Counted from the first letter of the stretch, positions 7,919-16,513 are shown. The stretch is 28,319 bases of DNA from Caldipriscus sp964426895 (GCA_964426895.1 CAYRSH010000015.1:1-28319); one strand, 5' to 3'. The notes: generated by a model from the sequence alone, not told the origin. Translations and numbers: made by a program.

Positions 7919-8332
7919 AATCGTGATAAAATCTTTAACCGGCTGTAAGGTTTTGGAATTTGATAAAACGGACGCAAAAAACGGGCAACTTTTGGAACTC
8001 TTAAAAAAACGGCAAAAATAACGGGAAACAATGCAAAACAAAAGGGCATATATACACATCAAGACCTAACGAAGCCGGAAACCGTATAGAGGTTTTTGTC
8101 CTTGAAGCATTAAAGAGCCTTGGACTTAAAGCGGAAAGACCCAAGACTAAGTCGGGAAATCAAAAATCCGCTGGTTATCCCGAATAACTTAAACCCCAAG
8201 ATAACGAAAGATGCCTTTCATATACTGTTGGCTTATGAGCTCCCTAAATCTTACGGGATTTACACCTTGGAAAACTTGAAAGTTGATGTTAAGCACGAAT
8301 TCAATGCCAGCAACAAACTTTTACCTCCTTAA
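7878..8332 (+). pseudogene. Decayed type II restriction endonuclease, catalytic core deleted
   Basis: From the TTG at 7878, preceded by AGAGGA, the frame reads MAKFLEPLRGIPYKIVIKSL. Removing one A from the A7 run at 8003-8009 lets it continue through YTSRPNEAGNRIEVFVLEAL and AERPKTKSGNQKSAGYP to a stop at about 8184. The tail resumes in another frame as NPKITKDAFHILLAYEL and VDVKHEFNASNK, ending 8332. The text before and after the junction at about 8180 looks like the two ends of a restriction endonuclease whose central PD-(D/E)xK segment (expected just after GYP) is missing, so the product would be dead. I do not recognise the specificity. It pairs with the decayed methyltransferase and overlaps the convergent secreted-protein gene by 12 bp. 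Confidence 0.6.
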
Positions 8333-10285
8333 AACCTTCCTAACCTTGTTGCCTTCCTTAACGAACAATATACCCCTTTTATTGCTTGAAACCCTCCTAC
8401 CATCAACGGAGTAATAAACGGGTTTATCCGAACCCTTTTCAAAACTTTCATATGTTGATAGTTCATCATCACCACCGAGGGCACAATCCGAAACCGTCCA
8501 GTATGCGTCAAGGGATGTGGTAGAGTCGTTATAAACCCACAAGACGCCAAGCCACCAAGGTGTGGTGGATGAAGACGACCTCCTATAAACCGCGGGATAT
8601 ATATTCCCCCAATCCTGCCAATAACCTCCGTTTTCAAAAGCCGGGGGAGGTGGTATAATCGTATAATCCGCATTACCGTTGCAGTATTCTTGCTGCCAAA
8701 CGCCCGGGGAATTCCAAGGATTCCTTATTGCAACCGGTCTAAAAGTTGAGTTATATGAGGATGCGGAACACAACCAATTACCGACATCGCATTTATGATA
8801 AAAGACTATATGGAAATTCTCCGCCACGGATGTTTTTATATTAGGACAGGCTAAGTTTTCCGCATCGCTTATAACAATGGGTGTCCTACTGTCAAGGAAA
8901 CTCTTCTCTATGTTGCCAACCGACCAAGAACCCGATAAAGAACCCCTATAAACAAAGTATATATCCGCGTCCGAAGGGGAATACCTAATCTCAAATGTTA
9001 TTAAATGGGGCATGTTTGATGTATCCGTGGTCCTCGCAACCGATATTGTAGGCTGGCTTATGGGGTAAAACAACCCAGAGAATACCGTAGTACTTATCCA
9101 TGTGCTTCCCCAACCGTTTGATGGGTCTGTATATAGATGCTCAATCCTGTGTTCCGTTGAGGAATTTTGCCAAGTATATACGATATGTATGGCGTTTTCC
9201 CCACCGCCGGATGTTGGGCAAACGGATGATGAAGTTGGAGGATAATTTCCAACCGCAACAAAGGGCTGATTATCCCCAGTATATGCCGAACCTTTCCTGC
9301 TCAGACCTTCATAAACGACATTTATGTTGGATGCGCACACATCACCCCTATAAACCCTTATCCCACTTGCATCACCCGAGGAATTCACTTTGCTAACCGC
9401 AATAAACAGTTTATTATCGTTGGATGTGCAAGGGCAATCCCCTATCCATTGTCCTTCACATGAAGGCTCACCGAGATTCGTGGTAAATTTCGCGGAGGGG
9501 GATATGGTGTTTGTGGATGTCGTATCCACCCATACGGATCGGTTTTTTGTAAAATCACCCGCGTGGAACATATAAAGGCCTATATCGTTATCCGTAGGGG
9601 ATTTTTCAAAGGAATACACAACCCCTATAACCCTTCTAAAATTGTCGGATGTTATGCCCGGACTTTTGACATTTCCCAATGGACTTTCTATGCAAAATGC
9701 TGGGTTCCAAGAAGCACCCTGATCGTATGAATATTTTACAAGGATACAGGAATTGGAATGTGATACGGGGCAAACAGCACTGCAATTTTCAACCTCCAAC
9801 GCGGCAAATAGGGTATCCGCCTCGCCCACCTGTACAATCGTAGGTTTTCTTTCCATAACCGCCGAGTTTGATAATGGGAAAGATGCCCATTTATTCCCAT
9901 CGTTTAAAGAGTAATTTCCATTAACGGTTTTTAGGGGTGGGGATATTTTTACAATCGCATTGGGTGAAGGGGAAACCTTAACTTTCATCAGCCTTTGGGC
10001 ATCCTCCAAGAAAGACGCAATTAGTATTAAGTCCCATATATTACCCTTGGCCAAGAACCTATCGCGCATAAGGCTTATTTTCCTATCAAGAACGGGGTCG
10101 TAATATCCGGAAGATTTAAGGAAATCCCAGACGGAAAGTAGGGAGTCCAATATTGCACCCGCGTCCCTTGAAGACCACTCCATTGCAACCTTCTCCCTTT
10201 CAGGAGACCACCCGTTAAAAGGGGCGGTTCTCCCTACTATATCCTTTGCCTGCGCCAGAAGTATTGCTATTCCCATCATCACCAA
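8321..10285 (-). CDS. Large secreted protein, sialidase/BNR-like, with C-terminal sorting tail
   Basis: The 654-residue product begins with a short signal-like stretch (GIAILLAQA, then charged residues), followed by a helical segment to about 105. The rest is rich in beta strands, Trp and Cys. Phrases such as LVKYSYDQGASW, HIVYTWQNSS and HIVFYHKC recur and resemble the Asp-box/BNR type of beta-propeller found in sialidases and exo-alpha surface proteins, but no complete catalytic set was identified. The last about 35 residues (PVYYSVDGRRVSSNKRGILF, then a basic end) look like a Por/type IX sorting tail. About twenty cysteines suggest disulfides and export. The start is TTG 10285, 11 nt after AAAGGAGG; GTG and ATG codons immediately follow and are alternatives. 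Substrate unknown. Confidence 0.7.
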   Translation of the reverse strand: MVMMGIAILLAQAKDIVGRTAPFNGWSPEREKVAMEWSSRDAGAILDSLLSVWDFLKSSGYYDPVLDRKISLMRDRFLAKGNIWDLILIASFLEDAQRLMKVKVSPSPNAIVKISPPLKTVNGNYSLNDGNKWASFPLSNSAVMERKPTIVQVGEADTLFAALEVENCSAVCPVSHSNSCILVKYSYDQGASWNPAFCIESPLGNVKSPGITSDNFRRVIGVVYSFEKSPTDNDIGLYMFHAGDFTKNRSVWVDTTSTNTISPSAKFTTNLGEPSCEGQWIGDCPCTSNDNKLFIAVSKVNSSGDASGIRVYRGDVCASNINVVYEGLSRKGSAYTGDNQPFVAVGNYPPTSSSVCPTSGGGENAIHIVYTWQNSSTEHRIEHLYTDPSNGWGSTWISTTVFSGLFYPISQPTISVARTTDTSNMPHLITFEIRYSPSDADIYFVYRGSLSGSWSVGNIEKSFLDSRTPIVISDAENLACPNIKTSVAENFHIVFYHKCDVGNWLCSASSYNSTFRPVAIRNPWNSPGVWQQEYCNGNADYTIIPPPPAFENGGYWQDWGNIYPAVYRRSSSSTTPWWLGVLWVYNDSTTSLDAYWTVSDCALGGDDELSTYESFEKGSDKPVYYSVDGRRVSSNKRGILFVKEGNKVRKVLRR

Positions 10286-10296
10286 AAATGTTAAAA

Positions 10297-10304
10297 CCTC
10301 CTTT
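10297..10304 (-). promoter_or_regulatory. Strong Shine-Dalgarno (AAAGGAGG) of the sialidase-like gene
   Basis: AAAGGAGG on the minus strand, 11 nt before TTG 10285 and 17 nt before the first ATG. It favours TTG or GTG as the start. This is the only apparently first gene in the window with such a site, in contrast to the leaderless genes. Confidence 0.6.
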
Positions 10305-10348
10305 ATCCCACTTCAAGGGGTTAAGGAAAATTAAGGGAAATTGCCCTC

Positions 10349-10397
10349 TTGAATTTAAACAATTGTCGGCTTATAATAAAAATCCCCCCTTTATAAT
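10349..10397 (+). promoter_or_regulatory. Tandem -10 boxes upstream of sppA
   Basis: TATAAT occurs twice, at 10372-10377 and 10392-10397. The upstream copy has TTGAAT (10349-10354) at 17 bp as a -35. The downstream copy ends 8 nt before ATG 10406 and would give a leaderless message. No Shine-Dalgarno precedes the ATG. Confidence 0.6.
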
Positions 10398-10405
10398 ATC
10401 CACCA

Positions 10406-11263
10406 ATGAAGGATAGGGATATATGGATACTTTTTGTCGTTTTTATGGTTGTCCTTGCGGTTCTGATATTCATATTCGTAAGGATAGTGGCCATAAACTT
10501 TTCCTTTGGCAATGTGTTATATGTAAAAATCCATACAAACATAGACGACGAAAAAATCCCCGAACTCGCCCAATGGGTTTATGAAAACCTTGAAAAGGAT
10601 AAGAGGAACAGGATTAAGGCCGTATTCGTTGATATAAACAGCCCCGGAGGTAGTGCGGCTTCAAGCGAGGAGATGTATCAGGCATTACAATATGCGAAGA
10701 AAAAGGGCAAAAAGGTGATAGCATACATACATTCCATCGGGGCATCCGGGGGTTATTATATAGCATCGGCTGCGGATAAGATAGTTGCAAACCCCACCGC
10801 TTTAACGGGTTCCATAGGGGCAATAATTATATTACCCGACATAGTGGATCTCTCCAACAAACTCGGAATAAAATGGGATATATACAAGTCCGGTGAGAAC
10901 AAGGATTTAACACAACCTTTTAGGAAAAGGACGGAAAAGGATAGTATAATATTAACGGAGTTGTCAAAGGATATATGGAAGGTGTTCCTTGAAAGGGTTG
11001 CCAAGAGTAGGGGAAAGAAACCCGAGGATTTATTACCAATAGCGGACGGAAGGGTTTTAACGGCCCCCGAGGCTTTAAAATGGGGCCTTGTTGATACCTT
11101 AGGCACAAGATATGACGCCCTTGAAATCCTTAAAAAAGAGGCCAAGATTAAGAAGATAAAGTTTATTGAGAAAAGGGAGAAAAGGAGGTTTTTACAAAGG
11201 CTTTTGGAAGGCGAGGAGGTGTTTAACATAAAGGAATACTTAATGCCAAGGGTTTATTTCTGA
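10406..11263 (+). CDS. sppA: Signal peptide peptidase SppA (family S49)
   Basis: The 285-residue membrane-bound serine protease has one N-terminal transmembrane helix (about 7-30) and a single S49 domain, the short form of SppA. The nucleophile is Ser114 in SIGASGGYYIA; the general base is probably Lys161 in IYKSGENKD, the usual Ser/Lys dyad. DINSPGGSA (76-84) forms the oxyanion region. It degrades cleaved signal peptides within the membrane. The stop codon overlaps the ATG of the following secreted hydrolase (TGATG), so the two are coupled. The first gene of its unit, it appears to be leaderless. Confidence 0.9.
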   Translation: MKDRDIWILFVVFMVVLAVLIFIFVRIVAINFSFGNVLYVKIHTNIDDEKIPELAQWVYENLEKDKRNRIKAVFVDINSPGGSAASSEEMYQALQYAKKKGKKVIAYIHSIGASGGYYIASAADKIVANPTALTGSIGAIIILPDIVDLSNKLGIKWDIYKSGENKDLTQPFRKRTEKDSIILTELSKDIWKVFLERVAKSRGKKPEDLLPIADGRVLTAPEALKWGLVDTLGTRYDALEILKKEAKIKKIKFIEKREKRRFLQRLLEGEEVFNIKEYLMPRVYF

Positions 11264-13452
11264 TGTTGCATAACTTGTTTTTCATAGGGCCGTTCTTAGC
11301 GGGTGTTAGGGAACCTATGGTTAATTTTCTGTATCCACCATCAGAGGAATACTATTCCGTGTACTCAGGAGAACCTATAAAGTGGAAACCTTTAAAAGTT
11401 AAGGAAAATACCTTCACATTTGAATATGACACGAACGAATTGAAAAAATTGGTGGAATATCAAGGGGTTGCGGCGACGGTGATGGTTTATTATGTAAAGG
11501 GGAAAATAAGGGTTGACAGTGAAGGGGTTTATCTCCTAAGGTTTTCAAATGTATTCTGGGCGGAAATAAACGGAAACCGTTATATTATGGATATTTATGA
11601 TGATGGGTACTTTGTACCGGTTCCCTTAAATAGGGAAAACGAAGTCTTTATGGCAGTTGTAACACTTGGGGGTTCAAAAACGGTTAAGTTTGAAATAAAA
11701 AAAGCCCCTAATAAACCGTATATTCTTGAAGAGGATATAACAAAACCGGATTTCATGGTTGGGGAAAGTTATGTTGGTTATATAGGTGTTCCGGTTGTAA
11801 ATCCAACGCCGAAGGGGGTATGGATAACACTGAACAACGGGAAGTATTACATAGAAGCCTTTCAGGTTTTAAAGGTTCCCGTTATGATTTCCTTTAAAGC
11901 CCCCAAGAAAATTGGAAAGGTCTTTGTACCCATAAATTTCATGGATAAAACTTACAATATACCCTTTGATGTGAAAAACGAGAACGATGTTATAAGGAGG
12001 ACTTTCGTGTCATCAACGGATTCCTCCGTTCAATATTTTGCGGTAAGGTATCCGGTAAGGTACAACAGGTTTAGGAGTTATGCCCTTATATTATCCCTTC
12101 ACGGGGCGGGTGTTGAGGCGGTAGATCAGTGCAAATCCTATAAACCCAAGGATTGGGCTTTTGTTGTATGTCCTACAAATAGAAGGAGGTTCGGTTTTGA
12201 TTGGGAGGATTGGGGAAGGGTAGATGCTTTGGAAGTTTTATCGGAAGCCTTGAAGTCCTTTAACATAAACGGGAAAAAGATATACCTAACGGGGCATTCT
12301 ATGGGGGGGCATGGGGTATGGCATTTATGTACATCTTACCCTTCAATGTGGAGTGGCTGTCTGCCTATGGCGGGTTGGACATCCGTAAAGTTATACATAT
12401 CTACGCATTTACAGAGGTCAAAGCTATTCCCCGAAAGCGAATTTACACATTTAAGGGAAAGGATTTTCCAGCAATCCGAACCTTATAAACTCGTTGAAAA
12501 CCTCTTAAACCTACCGATAGTAATACTTCATGGGGGTGATGACGATAATGTTCCACCATTTCAGAGCAGATTAATGGCGGATATACTCAGCAGATTTGGG
12601 GTTGTATTCAAATACATTGAGGTTCCCGGCAAAAAGCATTGGTGGGATGGGGTGTTGGATTACCCGGATGCTTGGAAATCCCTGTTTTCCTTAAAGGTTA
12701 ATAGAAAGGAAAAGGTTTTTTCCACATTTTCCCTTGATGTTAGCGATTCCGCATATGGAATAAGGATTTTAGAAAGTGTAAAACCTTTTGAAAAGGCAAA
12801 GTTTACCATAGAGTATGAAAAGAACAAGGCTACTATAAAAACCGAAAACATAAAGTCCTTAGTTCTTACCGAATTCAAAGGAACCGTAATCATAGATGGG
12901 GATGTTATTAGGGATTACAACGGAGAAGCCCTCGTTAAAACCAACAAGGGTTGGAGGGTTTTTAAAAAGTATGTTTATTCAAGGCCTTTACTCATAAGGC
13001 AGGCCTTTATGTCCCCCTTTGTTATAGTTTATTCATCATCCGAAGGTTGGACTAAAAACTTTTCGGTTTATATGGCAAACATGTGGTGGATGTATGCAAA
13101 CGGTTTTGCCATGATATTACCCGACACGTTGGCAAGCGAGGAGATTTTCTCAAAATACAATGTGGTAATCGTCGGTTCGGAACCAAAACTCCCAACAACG
13201 ATTAAAGTTTTGTTCTCAAAGATTGAAAACAATTCCTTGGATGTTTTGAAGGGGCCATTTGAGAAACTCATAGCATTCTATAAAATAAAGGATACCACCT
13301 TGGTGCGCCTTGGTATGTCGTTGGTGCCCTATATTACAAGGTCCGTAGCGGTTTTGCCCTCTTATGTTAAACTTTCAAAGGATACTTATATTGAGGGTTG
13401 GTCGGGTTTAAGTGGGGGAATAAGAACTGCTTCATACACCTACGGTTTTTAA
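11263..13452 (+). CDS. Large alpha/beta hydrolase (prolyl-oligopeptidase/esterase type), probably secreted
   Basis: This 729-residue protein starts with a short hydrophobic stretch (LHNLFFIGPFLAGV), possibly a signal peptide. A beta-rich N-terminal half (to about 245) precedes an alpha/beta hydrolase domain. LSLHGAG (about 275) gives the oxyanion turn, GHSMGGHGVWH carries the nucleophile Ser (about 345), HGGDDDNVPP the acid (about 427), and KKHWWDG the His (about 458). This layout resembles PHB-depolymerase-like esterases and S9 peptidases. The C-terminal about 230 residues form an extra domain of unknown function. It is translationally coupled to sppA. Its end overlaps the convergent ATPase gene by 21 bp. 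The substrate (peptide or ester) is not determinable. Confidence 0.75.
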   Translation: MLHNLFFIGPFLAGVREPMVNFLYPPSEEYYSVYSGEPIKWKPLKVKENTFTFEYDTNELKKLVEYQGVAATVMVYYVKGKIRVDSEGVYLLRFSNVFWAEINGNRYIMDIYDDGYFVPVPLNRENEVFMAVVTLGGSKTVKFEIKKAPNKPYILEEDITKPDFMVGESYVGYIGVPVVNPTPKGVWITLNNGKYYIEAFQVLKVPVMISFKAPKKIGKVFVPINFMDKTYNIPFDVKNENDVIRRTFVSSTDSSVQYFAVRYPVRYNRFRSYALILSLHGAGVEAVDQCKSYKPKDWAFVVCPTNRRRFGFDWEDWGRVDALEVLSEALKSFNINGKKIYLTGHSMGGHGVWHLCTSYPSMWSGCLPMAGWTSVKLYISTHLQRSKLFPESEFTHLRERIFQQSEPYKLVENLLNLPIVILHGGDDDNVPPFQSRLMADILSRFGVVFKYIEVPGKKHWWDGVLDYPDAWKSLFSLKVNRKEKVFSTFSLDVSDSAYGIRILESVKPFEKAKFTIEYEKNKATIKTENIKSLVLTEFKGTVIIDGDVIRDYNGEALVKTNKGWRVFKKYVYSRPLLIRQAFMSPFVIVYSSSEGWTKNFSVYMANMWWMYANGFAMILPDTLASEEIFSKYNVVIVGSEPKLPTTIKVLFSKIENNSLDVLKGPFEKLIAFYKIKDTTLVRLGMSLVPYITRSVAVLPSYVKLSKDTYIEGWSGLSGGIRTASYTYGF

Positions 13453-14472
13453 ACTCTCCCCCTTTTCGTTGAAAATGTAAAACCTTTTTATACTTACCCC
13501 GACTTCCTTTCCCACTTCGGGAGGAGTATCCGAATGCTTTACCGCTATAACTCTTCCCCCCGTGGAAATATACACTATACTTTCATCCCCAAAAATCTCC
13601 CTGTGTTCAACCTTACCAATAATTTCACCCGTATCGCTTATTTCCAAATCCTCGGGTCTAAAGCCCAAATACCCCTTGCCCTTATAACCAAAATCCCCTT
13701 TGATTTCCAATCTATCCGTTAAAAAACCGCCATCAAAAAACTCACCTTCAATTACATTCATAGGTGGAGAACCTATGAACTTCGCCACAAAAACATTCTT
13801 AGGATTTTCGTATATTTCCAAAGGTGTTCCCACCTGAACTATTTCCCCTTTATTCATAACCACTATTCTGTTTGCAAGGCTCATAGCCTCAACCTGATCG
13901 TGTGTGACATATACACTCGTTGTTTTCAATTCCCTGTGAAGCCTTCCTATTTCCGCCCTCATCTCCGTCCTCAAATTTGCATCAAGGTTTGATAGGGGTT
14001 CATCAAAGAGAAAAACCTTTGGTTCTTTTATAATCGCCCTACCGAGGGCAACCCTCTGCCTCTGACCACCCGACAATTGCTTGGGTTTCTTATACAAATG
14101 CTCATGTATCCTTAACTTTTCCGCCACCCGTTCAACCCTGCGTTTTATCTCATCCTTATTAACACCCCTCATCTTTAAGGGGAAGGCCAAGTTATCAAAA
14201 ACGGTCATATGGGGGTATAAGGCGTAGTTTTGAAAGACCATCCCTATATCCCTCTTTGATGGGGGTAAATCGGTTATATCCTTACCGTTAAAGTATATCC
14301 TCCCCGAAGTTGGCCTTTCAAGTCCCGCTATAATTCTTAACAATGTGGTTTTACCGCATCCCGAAGGTCCTAAAATGACGATAAATTCCCCGCTTTTTAT
14401 TTCAAGGTTTATATCCCTTAAAGCGACGAAATCACCGAACATTTTGCTTATATTCTCAATTTGGATGTTCAT
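13432..14472 (-). CDS. ABC transporter ATPase, MalK/UgpC type, orphan
   Basis: All ATPase motifs are intact in this 346-residue protein: Walker A GPSGCGKT (35-42), Q-loop Gln81 in QNYALYPHMTV, signature LSGGQ (133-137), Walker B VFLFDEP with Glu158, and H-loop His191 in YVTHDQ. A C-terminal OB/TOBE regulatory domain (about 235-346) begins after FIGSPPMNVIEGEF, typical of carbohydrate and glycerol-phosphate importers. No permease or binding protein is adjacent, so it may serve several importers, as MsmX does in Bacillus. A TAAAAT hexamer (14489-14484) lies 11 nt before ATG, with no Shine-Dalgarno. Confidence 0.9.
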   Translation of the reverse strand: MNIQIENISKMFGDFVALRDINLEIKSGEFIVILGPSGCGKTTLLRIIAGLERPTSGRIYFNGKDITDLPPSKRDIGMVFQNYALYPHMTVFDNLAFPLKMRGVNKDEIKRRVERVAEKLRIHEHLYKKPKQLSGGQRQRVALGRAIIKEPKVFLFDEPLSNLDANLRTEMRAEIGRLHRELKTTSVYVTHDQVEAMSLANRIVVMNKGEIVQVGTPLEIYENPKNVFVAKFIGSPPMNVIEGEFFDGGFLTDRLEIKGDFGYKGKGYLGFRPEDLEISDTGEIIGKVEHREIFGDESIVYISTGGRVIAVKHSDTPPEVGKEVGVSIKRFYIFNEKGESLKTVGV

Positions 14473-14483
14473 TAGGGCGAAAT

Positions 14484-14489
14484 ATTTTA
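14484..14489 (-). promoter_or_regulatory. -10 box (TAAAAT) of the orphan ABC ATPase gene
   Basis: TAAAAT on the minus strand ends 11 nt before ATG 14472, predicting a 5' UTR of only a few nucleotides. Confidence 0.45.
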
Positions 14490-14502
14490 AAGTTGGGAAA
14501 TT

Positions 14503-14524
14503 TTTAACCGGTGGCGAGGTTAAA
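14503..14524. promoter_or_regulatory. Perfect 7-bp inverted repeat (operator or hairpin)
   Basis: TTTAACC (14503-14509) and GGTTAAA (14518-14524) surround an 8-nt centre. It covers the -35 region of the minus-strand ATPase promoter, so an operator is plausible. A short T-run on only one side makes an intrinsic terminator less likely. Confidence 0.35.
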
Positions 14525-14579
14525 GGGGCGTTTTAAACCTAAGGAAATCCCCTATACGCCTATACAGACCCGCAAAATA

Positions 14580-14603
14580 AAAACCGATAAATTTTTCGGT
14601 TTT
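14580..14603. promoter_or_regulatory. Perfect 8-bp inverted repeat adjoining the -10 box
   Basis: AAAACCGA (14580-14587) and TCGGTTTT (14596-14603) surround an 8-nt AT centre. The right arm shares its last base with TATAAT (14603-14608). The position fits a repressor operator, and the half-site AACC is shared with the other inverted repeat in this intergenic region. Confidence 0.4.
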
Positions 14604-14608
14604 ATAAT
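14603..14608 (+). promoter_or_regulatory. -10 box (TATAAT), leaderless start of the 14618 gene
   Basis: A perfect TATAAT followed by 9 nt and then ATG 14618. No Shine-Dalgarno. Confidence 0.6.
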
Positions 14609-14617
14609 AAAAGCATT

Positions 14618-14840
14618 ATGAGGAATTTTTTAATCATTTTTGTGGGTTGGGGTGGGTTTATGTACGCACAGGGGTTTGATTCGGCTTATATGATTTGGAA
14701 TAAAGCCGGAGGCAACCTGTATAATACGAATTATCAAGCGGCAAGGGGTGATTACAGCAGCGGTTTTAATATTAAGTACTATACGGATTGTAGGGTATTG
14801 TATAGTTCGCTTGATACCAATTCATACGGACAGTTTTCCG
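14618..14840 (+). CDS. Secreted protein of unknown function, 3' end lost in assembly gap
   Basis: The visible 74 residues start with a signal peptide: MRNFLIIFVGWGGFMYAQ, with cleavage likely after the Ala-Gln at 17-18. A Tyr/Asn-rich extracellular-looking segment follows (AYMIWNKAGGNLYNTNYQAA). The gene then runs into the N gap at 14841. The frame happens to stay open through the N run into the protease gene beyond, but the two are separate: the protease has its own start, signal anchor and -10-like box. The family is not recognised. Confidence 0.6.
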
Positions 14841-14940
14841 NNNNNNNNNNNNNNNNNNNNNNNNNNNNNNNNNNNNNNNNNNNNNNNNNNNNNNNNNNNN
14901 NNNNNNNNNNNNNNNNNNNNNNNNNNNNNNNNNNNNNNNN
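14841..14940. other. Assembly gap, 100 N, true size unknown
   Basis: A run of 100 N. Unlike the first gap, its flanks share no sequence, so real sequence is missing: the end of the secreted-protein gene and perhaps more. Confidence 0.95.
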
Positions 14941-14966
14941 AAATTCAGGGGAAAACTCTTCAACCA

Positions 14967-14972
14967 TAAAAT
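14967..14972 (+). promoter_or_regulatory. -10-like TAAAAT before the S41 protease gene
   Basis: TAAAAT ends 11 nt before ATG 14984, the same distance as for the ABC ATPase gene. There is no Shine-Dalgarno in the interval. Confidence 0.45.
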
Positions 14973-14983
14973 CCCCGTTTCAT

Positions 14984-16513
14984 ATGCAGAGGATATTGAG
15001 GATTTTTGCTTTTAGTAGCGTATTTATCCTGGGTATAACCTTTGGTTATGCTTTAAAGGGTTTTGCCCAGGAGAAAAAACCCGAGTTATCCTTTTCCCAA
15101 ATGGCAGACCTCATGATACAGGTTATAAACTACATAACGAAATACTATGTTGTTGATGAGGACAAATCCAAACTCTTGGAAAATGCCATTAAAGGTATGG
15201 TATCATCCCTTGACCCGCATTCCGCCTTTTTAACCCCGGAAGAGAAGAAAAGGCTTTACGAAAGCACGGAGGGTAGTTATGAGGGTGTTGGAATGCAGAT
15301 AGGGCAGAGGGAGGGATATGTCGTCGTAATAGCGCCGTTTGAAGGAACACCCGCTTGGAAGGCGGGATTAAAGCCTGGTGATAGGATACTAAGGATAAAC
15401 GATTCTTCCGCCTTGGGCCTTGATGTGGAGGAGGTATCCAACAGGTTGAGGGGTCCTAAGGGGACAAAGGTAAAGGTTACGGTTTATAGACCGGCCATAA
15501 ACGATACACTGTCCTTCGTAATTGTAAGGGATAGAATAGTTTTGAAAGCCGTCCCATTTTATGGAATAGTCAGGGATGAGGTGGGTTATATCAAACTAAA
15601 CTCCTTTCAAGAGGATGCGAGCGATAGGGTAAAGGAGGCGTTGGAAGAACTGCTGGGTAAAGGGGCAAAAAAGGTTGTACTTGACCTCAGGGGCAATCCC
15701 GGGGGATATTTGAGGGAAGCATTTGAAATAGGGGGATTTTTCTTAGGTGATGGAAAGTTGATAGTATATACCGATGGGAAAACGCCCGATTCAAAGGAGA
15801 AATTTTTCAGTCAGGGTCATAGCATAGTTCCGGAGGATATACCCGTTGTTGTTTTGGTTGATGACGGTTCCGCGAGCGCGTCCGAAATAGTGGCGGGTGC
15901 TATACAAGATTGGGATAGGGGATTAATCATAGGCGACACAACATTCGGTAAAGGATCCGTTCAGAGGGTTTTACCCTTACCCTACGATTACGCTTTAAGA
16001 ATAACAATAGCCCGTTATTTTACCCCCTCCGGCAGATCCATTCACAAGGGGAAACTCGGTTCCCTCGAAAGGGATACGGGGACATATTTTACAAAAAGGC
16101 TTAAAAGGCCTATAAAGGGGGGTGGAGGAATAGCCCCGGATATAGCTGTTGAGCCAAAACCACTTCATAGTTTGGTGCAAAAGGCGGAGGCAAAAGGGGT
16201 AATATCCGAATGGGCCACAAAATACACAACTACACATAAAAAACCCAAATCCCCTTACGACTTAAGCCTTACGGAGGCGGACTTAAAGAGTTTTGAAAAG
16301 GCTTTACACTCTGCTGGTTTGGATTTCAACGAGTGCGTGTTTGATGAGGCCAAAGAGGATTTTAAGAGGGTTCTATTAATGGAAATAGCATACCAGTATT
16401 TTGGCGAGATGGGAAGGTATATAATCTTCCTAAACTATGACCCCGTATTCCAAAAGGCTTATGCCGTCCTTTCAAAAGCCAAAAATACGGACGATTTATT
16501 TACGAAAAAATGA
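14984..16513 (+). CDS. C-terminal processing peptidase, CtpA/Prc type (family S41)
   Basis: Starting at ATG 14984 (MQRILRIFAFSSVF), the product has about 509 residues, normal for CtpA. An N-terminal hydrophobic anchor or signal (about 4-28) is followed by a helical segment with SSLDPHSAFLTPEE, a PDZ domain (about 95-170, GTPAWKAGLKPGDRILRIN) and the S41 protease domain. The dyad is Ser298 in DGSASASE and Lys323 in FGKGS, spaced 25 residues apart as in E. coli Prc. GGGIAPDIAVEP marks the end of the core; about 130 helical residues follow. It acts in the cell envelope on protein C-termini. Its stop overlaps the next ATG by 4 bp (ATGA). The longer frame reaching back through the N gap is an artefact. 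Confidence 0.9.
   Translation: MQRILRIFAFSSVFILGITFGYALKGFAQEKKPELSFSQMADLMIQVINYITKYYVVDEDKSKLLENAIKGMVSSLDPHSAFLTPEEKKRLYESTEGSYEGVGMQIGQREGYVVVIAPFEGTPAWKAGLKPGDRILRINDSSALGLDVEEVSNRLRGPKGTKVKVTVYRPAINDTLSFVIVRDRIVLKAVPFYGIVRDEVGYIKLNSFQEDASDRVKEALEELLGKGAKKVVLDLRGNPGGYLREAFEIGGFFLGDGKLIVYTDGKTPDSKEKFFSQGHSIVPEDIPVVVLVDDGSASASEIVAGAIQDWDRGLIIGDTTFGKGSVQRVLPLPYDYALRITIARYFTPSGRSIHKGKLGSLERDTGTYFTKRLKRPIKGGGGIAPDIAVEPKPLHSLVQKAEAKGVISEWATKYTTTHKKPKSPYDLSLTEADLKSFEKALHSAGLDFNECVFDEAKEDFKRVLLMEIAYQYFGEMGRYIIFLNYDPVFQKAYAVLSKAKNTDDLFTKK

Noticed and set aside
7275..8009. T4 and A7 runs as phase-variation tracts of the restriction genes
   Set aside because: The runs are short and the endonuclease also lacks its core, so decay explains the data better.
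14580..14608. AAAACCGA/TCGGTTTT hairpin as an intrinsic terminator
   Set aside because: The stem is AT-rich, no gene ends just upstream on either strand (the next gene to the left is transcribed away), and it adjoins a promoter -10 box.
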